From Volutella citrinella (Eukaryota > Ascomycota > Sordariomycetes > Hypocreales > Nectriaceae): DNA of 64,000 bases. The position numbers and the translations under genes are program-made. The notes beneath the pieces are model-generated. The model was given only the letters and a program-made list of their open reading frames with translations, had not been told where the DNA came from and did no database searches. The stretch covers positions 620,001 to 684,000 of the forward strand of contig JAWZSP010000006.1 of NCBI GenBank assembly GCA_034401135.1. The letters run 5' to 3'. Below, in pieces: positions 53,001 through 64,000 of this stretch (position 1 is the stretch's first letter; each line of letters begins with the position of its first letter).

Positions 53001-54981
53001 ATGGCGTTCAGCCGCTGGCTTGCTGCCCTGACGGCGGCATCTGCGCTGGTGTCCTTCATTCCATTCTGCCGCGCCGACGGCCCTTCACCACTCGTGATTC
53101 CAGCTAGTCAGTACTTGTAGGTTTATTCCAATTTGTCGCGAGGAGGGGTAGCCGCGAAACGCTGACAATTGTCCAGCGAAGGAAACGATGGGCCATGGAG
53201 CTCGTTTTACGTCCGCGTCGGCACGAGACAGCAAGATGTACGACTACTCGTCTCGACTTCGACGCCACAGACGCTCGTCGTGCTGGCGGAATTGGGCTGT
53301 TCCGATAAGGTCATGAAGGTCATCCCGCCAAACTGCGCCATTTCGCGAGGCAACATGTTCAACCCCAACGACTCCTCCACGTGGACCAACTTGGGCATCT
53401 ACGCACTCAACGATGGATTCGCGGGTCTCGGGGCAAAGCTGGAGTACAAGAAATCCACGGCGCAATTCGGCGTGGACAAACTCGGCCTCGGGTTTACGGA
53501 TGGGCCAGGAGGAGTGACGCTTGAGAACCAGACAATTGGGGCCATGGCCACGGCCGTTCCGTTCTACATGTGAGTCAATTCGGCCAAGCTGCTGCCGCTG
53601 CCATGCTGATTTTGTTACAGGGGAATATTTGGTATTCATCCCGAACCGTTGAATTTCACCGTGCTGGGAAACTATGCGTCGCCCTCGTTCCTGACGTCGC
53701 TCCGGGATCAAAAGCGCATCCCGAGTCTGAGCTGGAGCTATACTGCCGGTGCAATCTACCGTATGCACTCCATCTCACTGCATATTTTCAAGACGAACTG
53801 ACATCTCGTAGGTCTGAAAAAGGTCGGCGCGCAGCTCATCTTCTCGGGGTACGACGCCTCTCGATTCATTGAGAATTCCGTCACCTTTAGCATGGCAGAC
53901 GATGTCAACCGTGACCTGGTTGTGGCACTCCAGTCTATTACCTACAGCGGCCAGGGCCGTGTGACGCTCCTGGAGAAGCCAATCAACATCTTCATCGACT
54001 CTACCGAATCGAAACTGTGGCTCCCGGAACCTGCTGTCAAGGCTTTTGAGTCTGCATTCGGCCTCACCATGGACAACACTTCTGGCCTGTACTTGGTCAA
54101 CGACACTCACCATGAGAAACTGCTGAGTGCGAATGCTGAAGTCGCTTTCACACTCGCTGATTCGCTGGACGGCGGTAGTACCGTGACCATTACGCTGCCA
54201 TACAAGGCATTTGCTCTTCGAGCAGAGTATCCTCTTGTTGCCAACAGCACCTACTACTTCCCGCTCAAGACGGCAAAGAATGAGACGCAGTACACTCTCG
54301 GCCGAACTTTCTTGCAAGAAGCGTACGTATTCCAATGACAGCGGTTCGAATAAGCAGAAGCTGACCAGATATAGATACCTCTCTGCCGATTACGAACGAC
54401 GCGTCTTCAATGTGTCACAATGTGATTGGGTTCAGAAGACTGAAAGCATTGTCACGATTCCTTCAAAATCCCAGCCAGCGGATAATAAGAACACGAACCA
54501 GTTCATTCCCAAGCCAAGCCCCGCTCTGGCTCCTGGTGCGATTGCCGGCATCGTGATTGGAGCCGTCGCCGCCCTGGCTCTCTGCGCCATTGCCGTCTTC
54601 TGCTTCCTTAAACGACGCCGGTCCACAACCGAGACTCCTGAAGACAAGGACGCAGACACACCCGTGGCTGATGATGCCACTATTGTGAGCAGACCCCCGC
54701 TCGGAAGCCCCGTCTCAGAGCTCGGAACCACAACACTATACAGGCAGAGCATAGCCAAAACACCAGAGCCGGAGTCGGCGGAGAATGGTAATAGGGCCAG
54801 TGAGTTGATTGGATCGATGCATCATGTCCTGCAACAGGAGCTGGAAGGAGACCATGAGAGATCTCCGATAATGTCTCCGGTGACGTCCCCAGCAGGACGG
54901 ACACCTTCAGAGGTCTCGCCCATGCCCACCCCGATACACGAGCTACCCAGCGAACCATTCTCTAGGCATCCATTACAGTGA
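53001..54981 (+). CDS. Aspartic-protease-like membrane protein, catalytic site altered
   Basis: Five exons, 53001-53116, 53177-53569, 53621-53760, 53812-54322, 54375-54981, for 588 residues. A signal peptide (AFSRWLAALTAASALVSFIP) leads into a pepsin-fold ectodomain: WSSFYVRVGTRQQDVRLLVS is the N-terminal strand pair of family A1, and later FIDSTESKLWLPEPAVKAF is the second active-site loop. Where A1 enzymes have DTG the first loop reads STS (LVSTSTPQTLVV), so the first catalytic Asp is missing; the second Asp is kept but its Gly is not. After sequons and TFLQEAYLSADYERRVFNVS comes one TM helix, AIAGIVIGAVAALALCAIAV, followed by a basic stop-transfer KRRR and a Ser/Thr/Pro-rich cytosolic tail of about 125 residues. 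Probably a type I membrane pseudoprotease acting as a receptor or adhesin. Confidence 0.82.
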
Positions 54982-55147
54982 TTCTTTTTTTCTGTCTTTT
55001 TGTTTCTTGCTTTATTTTTTTATACCGTATGAGCATATTTTTGGGAGCATATCATCAGAAGCAGGCAGGCGTTTATGGAGTTGGGACCTTGGAGTACATG
55101 CAACGTATGGGAGTACGCGCAAAGTATGCAGTTTTGAAAAGTAGCTC

Positions 55148-56146
55148 CTAACGAGGAATACACGCCAAGAAGATTACTTGAGGCCCAAAGTATTGCTCAT
55201 TGTGAAACTCGTCAATCAGTTCGGTATGCTGAAATTCTAGCCAGTCGCACAGATAATCCGTGTAGAACTGCAGTGCACTCAACTTCTCACCCGAGCCGCT
55301 CAATCCTATCCATGCGTCGTCTTGGCTATGCAGCACCTCGACATAGAGGCAAGTTTTTGAGTGAAACACCCGCGGTGCAACATCATCCTTTGCCAGAAAG
55401 TCAAGGGTGTAACCCGGAACCAGCTTGATGTTGTAGTCGATAAGCCAGACCTCTCGAGGGCCCTGGACATTGAGAAACCTCAGCAGACCTTTCAGCTGAC
55501 TCGCGTCTGGAGACTCGTCTCGAAGCAGCTCCTTCTGTCTATGGTCTGGATCGTCGTCTTCAATGGAGTCGTAATCGGAGGGTTGTACGGAGCCGCTGCC
55601 GCCTTTCATCACATCCTGCCAATCTGGGTCGTATTCAAAAGCGATGTTCCGGATCAAGTCAGTGTCCATGAGCGAGAGCGCCCGCCCACCATCTTGGAGA
55701 TCAAAGCAAAAGAGATCAGTGCGGTACCGCATCGTCATGTAGTAATTCTCCTGCCCTTGTTTGAGTTTGATGCTCTCGACACGGTCCGAGACTTCAAACC
55801 TGTTCCACTCCCTAAGCACGGCCCCGCGTGATTCCTTGGATGCAAACAATAGCCCAACATCCTGCAGTCCAAAGGGTCGCTGCTCATCGGGCTCTTCTTG
55901 CCATACTTGGGGTGTTGCAGGCCTCGGTGCGATAATGGGCTTCAGTCGAGTCGTCGTCTTAGCCCACTCCTGCTTGTTTGACGCAAGGGTAAAACTGAGC
56001 GCATCCTGCACCTTCTCGGACAGGGAAAAGAAGCCGACTTCTGGATCAAGGGTGGGATTCGCGATGGCCGAGGTCCAGATGATGTCTCGGAGCTCCCCAG
56101 GGAGATTTTGGAAGGGAAATGGCTTTGATGCCGCCGACAGGGCCAT
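55148..56146 (-). CDS. 2EXR-domain protein
   Basis: A single exon of 332 residues. FPFQNLPGELRDIIWTSAIA is the opening of the fungal 2EXR domain (F..LP.ELR..IW), followed by the second conserved block around LLFASKESRGAVLREWNRFE. These proteins are abundant in filamentous ascomycetes, often in rapidly changing gene families, with no known function. An upstream ATG on the same strand at about 56232 begins a short frame that does not splice into the domain in phase, so the start at 56146 is preferred. Confidence 0.8.
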   Translation of the reverse strand: MALSAASKPFPFQNLPGELRDIIWTSAIANPTLDPEVGFFSLSEKVQDALSFTLASNKQEWAKTTTRLKPIIAPRPATPQVWQEEPDEQRPFGLQDVGLLFASKESRGAVLREWNRFEVSDRVESIKLKQGQENYYMTMRYRTDLFCFDLQDGGRALSLMDTDLIRNIAFEYDPDWQDVMKGGSGSVQPSDYDSIEDDDPDHRQKELLRDESPDASQLKGLLRFLNVQGPREVWLIDYNIKLVPGYTLDFLAKDDVAPRVFHSKTCLYVEVLHSQDDAWIGLSGSGEKLSALQFYTDYLCDWLEFQHTELIDEFHNEQYFGPQVIFLACIPR

Positions 56147-56620
56147 GTTCTGGGCTGCTTCTTGTCCGTAGAAGCCTGTAGGGTAGAGATAGCAGCACAG
56201 CTGACCTTGTGCTGAGGGGCATGAGACGACATTAAAGTCCAGATGCTACAGCTGGGCTGGCACGGCCCCTCGTCGTCAGCTCAACAGGGTGTCTCCAGAA
56301 CGGGCCGATATTTAATCCGAGAGCCAATCACTCTGCTTCTCTGCACATTTGGCTGAAGGTCTCAGCATCTACTCGAATACGAAACGGACGAGGGCGGGGA
56401 CTGTACATGGCGGGGGAACTTTGATATGAGGCGTGAGCACTTGTGACGGTAAGAATGTTATCTTGATGCTAGTCATGAGAAACCAGCCTAGCGGCCTTTT
56501 AGTAAAAAATATACAAAAACAGCTGCTTGAGATAAAGCAGGCTTCTTGAATTAAGAGGACAAAAGGATAGTTGGTATCCTTGTGGGTAATGGAATGAGTA
56601 ACTCATTGCTTGTTCGCGCC
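56147..56620. other. Intergenic
   Basis: 474 bp between two minus-strand genes; no gene supported. Confidence 0.5.
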
Positions 56621-58254
56621 TCAATCCTTCTTCTGGCCAACCTTTCCAACCTTTCTCAGCCCAAAGCCACTAACAGCAATACCGACGATGGCTGCACCAA
56701 AGCACGCCCACAGGGCACCGCGATATCCTTCCAGATCAGCAGCGCGAGCATTCGACCTGTCGCTGGCCATCTTTTGCTGCGTGACGGCGGAAGCTATCAT
56801 GGCTGTAACAGCAGGTCCAATGCCATTGCCCAGCTGAGTGATTGTATTGAACAAGCTACCAGCAACCGCTTGCTGCTTACTGGAGAAGTTGGAGGTGATG
56901 ACCAAATTGCTGACAGAGAACAGGACGTCGGATGAGATGGGGCTGAGACACATGCTCAAAAATGCGGCTACCCAGTACTGCCACTCAGGGCTCTGTATGA
57001 CGAAGAGGAGCGGCGCCAGTGCGCTCAAGAGGCTGGCAACAACGACAATAGTTCCAGCCGGGACACGGTCGACAATCAAGCCAACAATGATGTTTGTGAT
57101 GAGGCCGAAGATGACGAGAGGCAGGAACCTTAGGGCCGCGTCGAGGGCATCCAGTTGTTGCGTTCGCTGGTAGAACAGTGTTGCCCACTGCTTGTGTCAG
57201 CTAGGAGACGGACCAAGTAGAAGTTTAGCCTCAAACTTACATATCCAAACGAGTTGAACCAGCCCCAGACGAGAAAAACTGTAATGCACACCGTGGTGAA
57301 CTCTCGGTTTCGCCAAACGCTGTTGGGGATGATTGCGGGACGGCCAAGTCGTTCCTGTCGGCCGACCCAAAAGACGAAGAAGGGTATAAGCAGAATGGCG
57401 ACCACAAGAAGAACAATACCATGGGGCTTCTTCATGACGCTGCTGCTGTGGGTGATTTCGGCAAACAGATATGATAGCAGAGCAAGACAAGTGCTCGCAG
57501 ATACGAGGCCTACCCAGTCAAAAGCGTGAATGAGCTGGTGCCTGATGTTTTGAGCAGGCGTAGTTGCGGGCAGCGTGAACCATGCCAGAATCACCACCAA
57601 TCCATTCACACCTGTCGCCAGGTAGTAACTCGCTCTCCAGCCAGAGAACTTGACAAAGACGCCGCCCAGGACCAAACCCGTGGCAAAGCCAATCGGGGAG
57701 CCGCCGCCAAACGACGCAAAGGCAAAGTTCCGGAGCTTGCCGGTGGTGAACGTCGATGTGATGATGCTGACAGCGGTTGGTAGGCAGAAAGCCATGGCGA
57801 TGCCTTGCAGTACGCGGAAGACGATGAGCTGCGTCCCTGACGTGGCTAGAGATACGGCCAGCGTGCCGGCCATGTACAAGACGGACCCGATGAGGAAAAT
57901 TGGCCGGTTTCCAACGAGGTCGGCCAGCGCGCCGAGAAGGAGGAGTGTGCAGCAGAGGCCGAGCGAGTAGACGGATGCGGGCCAGAGGAGAAGGCTGTCG
58001 GGGATGCCGAGGTCATCTGCGATTGCGGGGAGGGACACGGTGAGGGTGCCAGAGTTGAAGGTGTTGAGGAAAGAGACGAATGAGAGCGTGATCATGAGCG
58101 CAACTGAACGTCGCTTGCTTGGTGCCGTTGGCTCTACGGACACGGCAGCCGATTCATCAGGTGCATTATCCGATGTGGGCTTGTGGTCATCCGCCCCGGT
58201 GAAAGTTGACATGCTGTGAGATGGTGCCATCTCTATTTCTGTGGTCGTTGCCAT
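56621..58254 (-). CDS. MFS transporter, DHA2-like
   Basis: Two exons, 58254-57241 and 57187-56621, joined in phase (SFGY / WATLFYQRTQQLDALDAALR) for 526 residues. The start at 58254 follows a GTG-initiated extension that is ignored. After a 50-residue hydrophilic head, TM 1 is MITLSFVSFLNTFNSGTLTV. Motif A is present as GALADLVGNRP, and GGGSPIGFATGLVLGGVF matches the antiporter motif C. The count of hydrophobic segments (13-14) and the LNTFNSGTLTVSLP pattern fit the 14-TM DHA2 drug/proton antiporter group. It probably exports a small molecule; substrate unknown. It is divergent from the NAD(P)-binding gene at 59085. Confidence 0.88.
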
Positions 58255-59084
58255 CTTCACGGTGTTGGTCTGGAATGGCTAAAGAGCAATGTGGCGCAAT
58301 GATGGTGATGTAGTGGCACTCCTAGCAACCCTGAAGACGCCTGGAGACCTGTGACGCGTACAGGGCTACAGGCTGTCTGTCATCTTCGCTTACTCTCGCA
58401 TCCCCCGCAGCCCATTTGTCAGCAAACAACATCCTGAATGATGACACGCCTCACACCCAACAAGGTGGCCATTCGAGGGATGAGGTATCTCGGCCCGAAG
58501 GAAGAGGTTGATAGCACGGTTACTCTGTGATTTCCAGCGGGTAGACTTAACCCTGGGGCAATGCGTTGTGCGAGCTCAAGTCCGAACCATCTCGCATGGT
58601 GGAACCAAGCGACTAAGCCAACCCCACTAATTATCGTCTGTGCCACTGGGTGCTCTCATTATGGGCCGCAGAGGGTCAATCAATAAAGAAAGAGACCAAT
58701 AGAGCAACATGTCGCAGACTACCGGAGCTCGGCAGTCGCAATGCAGAGAAGAGGCGACCGCGCCACACTCCGGAAGGCTGAGACAAAATACCGATCACTT
58801 GGTGGCTTGAAAACGCCGTGACCCCTCGGTGATTGCTAAGCTGACAGCACTGCCCCCGCAATTCGCCGAAATGTGCCGGATCCGAATCCACTCGGCCGGA
58901 TGACTGCGATTTTCAATGTCTTTCGTACGAGAATAGCGAAGATATAAGGATGATGACCGGACTGAACTGTGATCGCCCTCAAACTCATACACAACACACT
59001 CCAGACCTGATCCATCAATCTCTCTGAATCCCTCATCCCCTCAATCAATATATCAAAAGACACTACACCCACCAAGACGACATC
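58255..59084. promoter_or_regulatory. Divergent promoter, MFS / NAD(P)-binding gene
   Basis: 830 bp between two divergent genes. GATATAAGG at 58941-58949 is about 140 bp upstream of the ATG at 59085 and could be a TATA box. An inverted CGG pair, CGGATCCG, lies near 58878-58885; Zn2Cys6 activators often bind CGG inverted repeats. No gene supported inside. Confidence 0.4.
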
Positions 59085-59732
59085 ATGGCCATCCTTCTCC
59101 TCGGCGCCACTGGCCGCAACGGCAGACTCGTCCTCAAGTACGCTCTCGAGCGTGGCCACCACGTCATTGCGCCTATCCGAAATGTCGCGAGTCTCGAGGC
59201 CCAAGACGGTCTTGAGGTTGTCCACGGCTCCTCAGCCGACGCAGCAACACTGAAGGAATGCCTGCGCCGGCTCGACGCCAAGTCCTCCGTCATTGTCACC
59301 CTCGGCCATCGTCAGGGATCCCCGCCAGATCTGTTGGCATCCACCATGACTGCTCTCGTGGCCGCCATCCAAGACGTCTGCCCTACTTCGCCGCCCAAGA
59401 TCGTCATCAACTCATCGCAAGGCGCGGGCTCGTCGTGGAACTCCTTGAGTATGGCCATGAAGCTTGTTTTCAGTACTGTTTCTGCAATGAAGATCGGCCT
59501 CGAAGATCACACCAACACCGAAGTGGTGCTTCGCAACAGCAACCTCCCATTTGTGATAGCCCGTCCACCCGCGCTTTTTGGAGAGGGCGTCAAGAATGTC
59601 AAGGTTTTGCCCGAGGATGGAAAGGGGGCAGCTTGTTTCCCAATGTTGTCAAGAGATAGCCTGGCGGTTTGGCTGGTTGATGCGACTGAGAAGAGTGACT
59701 GGGATGGAACGTCACCAGTGATTTCGAACTAG
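59085..59732 (+). CDS. NAD(P)-binding Rossmann protein (NmrA/epimerase-like)
   Basis: A single exon of 215 residues. MAILLLGATGRNGRLVLKYA contains the GxxGxxG loop of atypical SDRs. Later conserved places are HGSSADAATLKECLR (loop after strand 3), KIVINSSQGAGSSWNS (strand with Ser), and FVIARPPALFGEGVKN, the RP..L motif of the NAD(P)H-binding (NAD_binding_10) group. It is shorter than NmrA proteins and lacks an obvious YxxxK, so it may be a flavin-reductase- or redox-sensor-like protein rather than a dehydrogenase. Confidence 0.85.
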   Translation: MAILLLGATGRNGRLVLKYALERGHHVIAPIRNVASLEAQDGLEVVHGSSADAATLKECLRRLDAKSSVIVTLGHRQGSPPDLLASTMTALVAAIQDVCPTSPPKIVINSSQGAGSSWNSLSMAMKLVFSTVSAMKIGLEDHTNTEVVLRNSNLPFVIARPPALFGEGVKNVKVLPEDGKGAACFPMLSRDSLAVWLVDATEKSDWDGTSPVISN

Positions 59733-61262
59733 AATTATTGGGGTATGATGATGCCTCAAGGGTTTTACAGGTGGTTATATGGGACATTGGATTTTCTCGG
59801 GTTAATGCAGGATTAGAATAATGTGCAAATGATGCAAGTGGATCATAGGATCAAAACTCATATCCCCCAGAAAGACCAAATGTGTGTATCCATCAATTCA
59901 TCTTGATAGCTCCGGGTGCAAACACGACTATGTGGAATATCTCTTATGAATGCGTATCTGTTTCGTAACGAAAACGAGGTCTCGCACCTCATTCACATGC
60001 CCTATCTCGGTGGCTCCGATTAAACGATTGTTGGTATCTCATCCTTTGGCTTCGCTCCTCCAGCTCCCGACAAAGGGCCCATGCACCTTAAGTTATGACT
60101 CTCGAGTTTTCGAGCCCTTTCAAAGCAATCCTTACAATTATGTACTAAGCCGTCACTTTCTTGGCCAAATCTCGGAGCCGGCAAGCCCCGCGAACACAAC
60201 GCGGCGTTGTGCGGCTCGCAGAAGGCGTCCGCGCCGAATAGTAAGTGTCGTTCCCCGTGGATTCCTTGATTGTAGTCTCGCTAGACCATTTTATTATAAA
60301 TTTCCTCTATCTACCTCACTTTTTTCTTTACAGGGCAAAGGAATCACGGTCATTGGTACCAGTGTCGACTGCTACTAATAATCAGCGACTAGGACACAAG
60401 GCTACACTGACTCGCAGCCATAGCCTACCAAATAGAGATATAATGAGCACAATACTGCCGAAATCAAAATGATCATCGACCATCCATGTTAAATAGCGTG
60501 CTCATCAAACTTGTTAATAATTGGTCGCTTCGGCCTTTGGGGCTACCCTAGACTTTAAGCAAAAAATTTGTGCCAGCTTGAGCAGCTGGATGTCTACATT
60601 GTCGAGTCATGCTAGAGATATTCCTAGGCATTTCGAATCGCCGTCTGGCCGTAATCTGAAGCCCCATTCGCCTTCTAGCTTTTACGGGCCGCGCAATGTG
60701 CCGGCATGCTCCGGATATGACAAATACTCCGGGAAATTGAGGCATTGTGTTGGTCCGGTGTGACAAAAGAATTGCCTCGTAAGGCGACTATTTGGGCAGG
60801 ATGGGATCTAAAATTTAAGTTCCGCCCTACGCCTGGGTCCCTAAATTAAGGTGCAGCATCGGAGCCCAGTTATAGCCCCTTGTCTCTACTGGAAAGCGTT
60901 GCTTGATTGAGGAGTGGGGTTGAGGGGCCCCTCTGGCTGAGTTTCCGAGACCATTTTTTCAGTCCAGCTGACCCCGACACGGGGACTACCCCCACAACCC
61001 GTAAATTGCCATCGGGTACGGATTACCTATTATTACCGTGCTTTAATTACCCCTCAGAGAGAAAGAACCTCGGGTAAACGAGTGGGGAAGACAGTTGGAG
61101 AAAAGACTCTGACAGTGGTTCATGTGCTGCATTAGTGAGTGCATGGGTTTGAGAAACTCCAGGTTACTCCGGCTTGTCAGCCTAACAAATTCTGGAGCCG
61201 TCAAAATACATCATGGAAGCCATAATTCTACAAGATTGTTCCACTTATACGTCCTAGCCCAT
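59733..61262. other. Intergenic, 1.5 kb
   Basis: No supported gene; the longest frame (59950-60378, plus) has no family features. It contains a perfect 17-nt palindrome at 60195-60211. Confidence 0.5.
60195..60211. repeat. Perfect inverted repeat, 8-nt arms with 1-nt centre
   Basis: CACAACGC-G-GCGTTGTG. It is a candidate operator or a hairpin in an otherwise featureless gap. Confidence 0.75.
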
Positions 61263-62498
61263 CTATGCGGGGGCCTCGAACTGCTTCTTCATCAACATTC
61301 CAAAAATCTCCAGGTCCTTGGCGGCATCGGCAACCGTCGTCTTGGGCGTCTTGCCCTCGACAACCATGTCCCAGAAGACCTTCATCTCCAACGTGTAGGG
61401 GTCCTCGTACGACTTTAAGATCTTGGTCTCCTTCAACGCACCGTTGTCGTTCTCCGTGATGTGCATGGTGATGGGCAGCCCCTTGACGTAGGGAGTGTCG
61501 TACTGCAGACGGACCGACTTGGTCATGCTGTACACCTCTATCGCGGCATCGAATCGCGGGATCTCATCAATGCCGCCTTCATACGACAAGTTGAAGCCGT
61601 CATATTTGAAGAGGACACTGGGAAGGTCATTATTAGAAACCATCGACGGGAGTAGGTCTGGGGAGCTTACTTGTAGAACGGGAAGCCCATGGCTGAGCCA
61701 ATGACGCCAGCAGGCATGCCAATCACTTCTCGAACGGCAGACAGATCGTGTGTAGACAGGCCATTAAGGATACGCCATGAGAGGATCGTCTCCGGGTTCA
61801 CAGGCACATTGCTGCTGCATTCACTCAATCCAGCCGAAGCCTGCTCAAGGCCGCGCTTGCTCTTGTCCGCCGCGTCCTCGGGCTTGAAGTCTGTAAACTT
61901 TTCGGGAAACGTTCCCGACTGCGACACAAACGTCGAGTTGGGCCCGATGATGCCTGGACATGGTTAGCGCCGCCCGTAGATTTGGTTCATGCATTCATCC
62001 TACGCGACCGGGATGTCGGGTCTTACCTCGGACGCGAGCATAGACAATCTTATCCATGCCGCCAATCTCCTTGACGACGTCGGCAAATGGGGCAGCGTAG
62101 CGGCGCATGTAGCCAACCATGACCTTGCCGCTGCTCTTCTCCTCCGCTTCGGCAATGGCCCTGACGTCGGCCTTGTTTAGGGCGAGCGGCTTCTCTACAA
62201 GGACGTGCTTGTTGTACTTGAGGGCAGCAATGGTCTGGACCGCGTGGTACTCGTCCGAAGTGGCAACCAGCACGGCATCCACGTCGTCAGATGCGCAGAG
62301 CTCATTGAAGTCCTCGGTGGTCTTGACCGAGTTGTGGAGCTTCTCGGCGCAGTGCTTGAGGCCATTGGCGGACACGTCGCAGAGGTAGGTGATGTTGAAC
62401 CACTTGCTCATGTACGTCAGGGTTGGGATATGCACGACCTGGGTGATTTCGCCGCAGCCGATGATGCCGACGCGGACAACCTTGGAGGGAGAGGTCAT
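61263..62498 (-). CDS. Gfo/Idh/MocA family oxidoreductase
   Basis: Three exons, 62498-62027, 61953-61671, 61617-61263, give 369 residues, the usual family length. VGIIGCGEITQVVHIPTL is the N-terminal Rossmann loop, DVDAVLVATSDEYHAVQTIA and KHVLVEKPLALNKADVRAI contain the family EKP motif, and VMVGYMRRYAAPFADV is the conserved block at the domain boundary. The C-terminal alpha/beta domain follows (SWRILNGLSTHDLSAVREVI with the His that often helps catalysis). Members oxidise or reduce sugars, inositols or related diols with NAD(P). It is 149 bp from the truncated transcription factor gene upstream on the same strand. Confidence 0.9.
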
Positions 62499-62646
62499 GA
62501 CTGTATTCTGCTGGGACGTGTCGGTGTTTAGATGTGTACAGTTAATGGAAGAGTTGAAGCGTGATAATTATATTGACAATATTGCTCACCATCTTCATCA
62601 ACAGATACACGAGACATCCCCCTCCGTGGCTGGACCCCACATTTCT

Positions 62647-64000
62647 TTACAACAAAGTCCGAGTCTCCCCGGACGGAATGGTCTCCACAATGGCTTGCAG
62701 CACCTCCACGGCTTGCGATAGGCCCGGCGCCTCATCCCTCCAGTACTGCAGCTTGGCGATCAGTCCATCAACTGCATCTTTGCAGTCCAACCCCGCGACC
62801 TCTGCGACGTTTCCCGATTTAACGGCGGCTAGGACGCATAGCGCAGATGCAACGGATGACCGGATCCCGAACCACGTCCCGTGGTGCCGGTGTCGCCCAC
62901 ACCCGTTGCCGAAACCCCGCAGATGCCAGAACATGGCCTTGTCCACTAACGGCGCGATGGCCGCCTGGTGTGGCGCGTCGGGGGGGTTGTGCGCGGCGTA
63001 GTAGAGGAACGGCCGGTACAGCCAGCACTTGTACTCGTTGACCCTGGCTAGCAGCATGAAACGCAGCTCCTCGTCTGGCTGCTTGTTAGCATTGGGTTGG
63101 GCCGCTGGTATGCTTTGCGACCTGTGATGGATGAGCAAGTTAGATGTGAGATTCTATGTTGGGTAGTGATAGTCGATACGCACCATTCCTCGATTTGCTG
63201 CTCCAGATGCGTCGCGGTGGACGCCAGCGACTCTATCGTGTGCTCCGTCCAGCCAGCCTGGCCATTGCTGTACAGCAATTTCAGGGTCCGGTTCTGGATT
63301 CTTCGGAATGTGACTTCGGTGAGGTAGTAGTACCAAGTCTCGGCCTGGTCACGGTAGAGCTCATCAACCACCCTCGAGCCACCAAAGTCTCCAGAGCCAC
63401 TAGACGGAAACGCATGACAGAGATTTTCAGGATACTCCAAGGCATTATCAGGTTGAACGGGTGTGCTTGGGTACAGATCTACGCCTTGAAGGTCGGCAAG
63501 GCAGCTCTGCGGCAGGTTGATATCTATCCGCAGTTCTGCCCCGGACTTGTAGCAGCTCCAGTATATCCTCTGTTCTAGCCTCCTCAGAGCCGCACAGTCC
63601 TCGCCTTGGCTATGCTTTTGCTTCTGGGAACGCCAGTAGAGGTGGAATATGCGGGACGCTTGGTCAAAATCCGACCAGGCGCGCAAGGGTTTCAGCCTGT
63701 ACATGTGATAGACACCAGCGAAGAAATAACACTGCGCTGCCATGAGGCCATGCTCGAGGAGGCCTAACCTGCGACGCGCGAGGGTGTAATAGGACGCCGC
63801 CATCGCCAGCGCATCCCGATGGTCCTCGACTGAATTATCGGTGCTAGCTGGGGAGCCATCATAGTGGGCTGAATCGAACGGGTGCGCCAAACAACCAAGC
63901 GCGCATGCTAGTAACTGGGCGTATCGTCAACTCGAGTCATTAGCCTAGGGCCGACCCAGAAACGTTGGAGACTCACGACTAGGCACGATTCGCCATCCCA
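62647..64000 (-). CDS. Fungal-specific transcription factor, C-terminal part (5' end outside window)
   Basis: Three exons fall in the window, 64000-63977, 63914-63184 and 63121-62647, all in frame with stop TAA at 62649-62647; at least 410 residues. The pattern WDGESCLV-LLACALGCLAHP, ALAMAASYYTLARRRLGLLE, HGLMAAQCYFFAGVYHMYRL, DQASRIFHLYWRSQK and RRLEQRIYWSCYKSGAELRI is the fungal transcription factor (middle homology) domain: helices with aromatic residues and the RR.FW..Y..D-like block. It is usually preceded by a Zn2Cys6 binuclear cluster, which is upstream of the window. It may regulate the neighbouring oxidoreductase and transporter genes (inference). Confidence 0.85.

Noticed and set aside
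56147..56232. Extra upstream exon for the 2EXR gene from an ATG at about 56232
   Set aside because: The donor and acceptor present do not join in the frame of the 2EXR domain.
59950..60378. 142-codon plus-strand frame
   Set aside because: No domain, signal peptide or codon bias and it spans a palindrome; random frame.

Overview
The window is genomic DNA of a filamentous ascomycete fungus, most likely a Sordariomycete of the Hypocreales type. Almost every gene is a set of exons split by 45-95 nt introns with GTRNGT donors, a CTRAC-like branch site and a YAG acceptor. The gene content is also fungal: a class II hydrophobin, GPI-type cell-wall proteins, a large secreted subtilase, LaeA-like and O-methyltransferases, a Clr5-domain ankyrin protein, a 2EXR protein, a DUF6604 protein and the C-terminal part of a fungal transcription factor. 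There is no rRNA, CRISPR array, recognisable transposase or tRNA. Genus cannot be read from the sequence.

Layout. 1-7.3 kb: the 3' end of a short-chain dehydrogenase, a secreted HEFAH metallopeptidase-like protein and a 986-residue mucin-like secreted protein with a cysteine-rich tail. 7.7-11.1 kb: a divergent pair of methyltransferases, one COMT-type O-methyltransferase and one LaeA/UMTA-like. 12.5-16.6 kb: an F-box/ankyrin protein, a small secreted protein, and an extremely G-rich tract that probably hides a proline-rich gene on the minus strand. 17.3-22.6 kb: a subtilase fused to a Ser/Thr-rich stalk with a GPI-type tail. 24.4-29.3 kb: class II hydrophobin, CorA-like two-TM protein, NmrA-like oxidoreductase. 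29.9-35.5 kb: a DUF6604 protein and a secreted Kex2-processed protein. 36.5-40.7 kb: a BAHD-type acyltransferase and an ankyrin-containing protein. 43.3-49.7 kb: a large membrane protein and a Clr5-ankyrin protein, tail to tail. 50.3-56.1 kb: a repeat-rich GPI-type wall protein, an aspartic-protease-like membrane protein with a damaged active site, and a 2EXR protein. 56.6-64 kb: an MFS transporter, an NAD(P)-binding protein, a Gfo/Idh/MocA oxidoreductase and a truncated transcription factor.

The genes look like an accessory region rich in surface, secreted and ankyrin-type genes rather than one pathway. No polyketide synthase, NRPS, terpene cyclase or P450 is present, so the methyltransferases and the acyltransferase are not part of a complete biosynthetic cluster visible here. 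The four genes at 56.6-64 kb (transporter, two NAD(P)-dependent proteins, regulator) are the best candidate for a co-regulated metabolic module, but this is inference. Exon coordinates were read by eye from splice consensus and reading-frame continuity.
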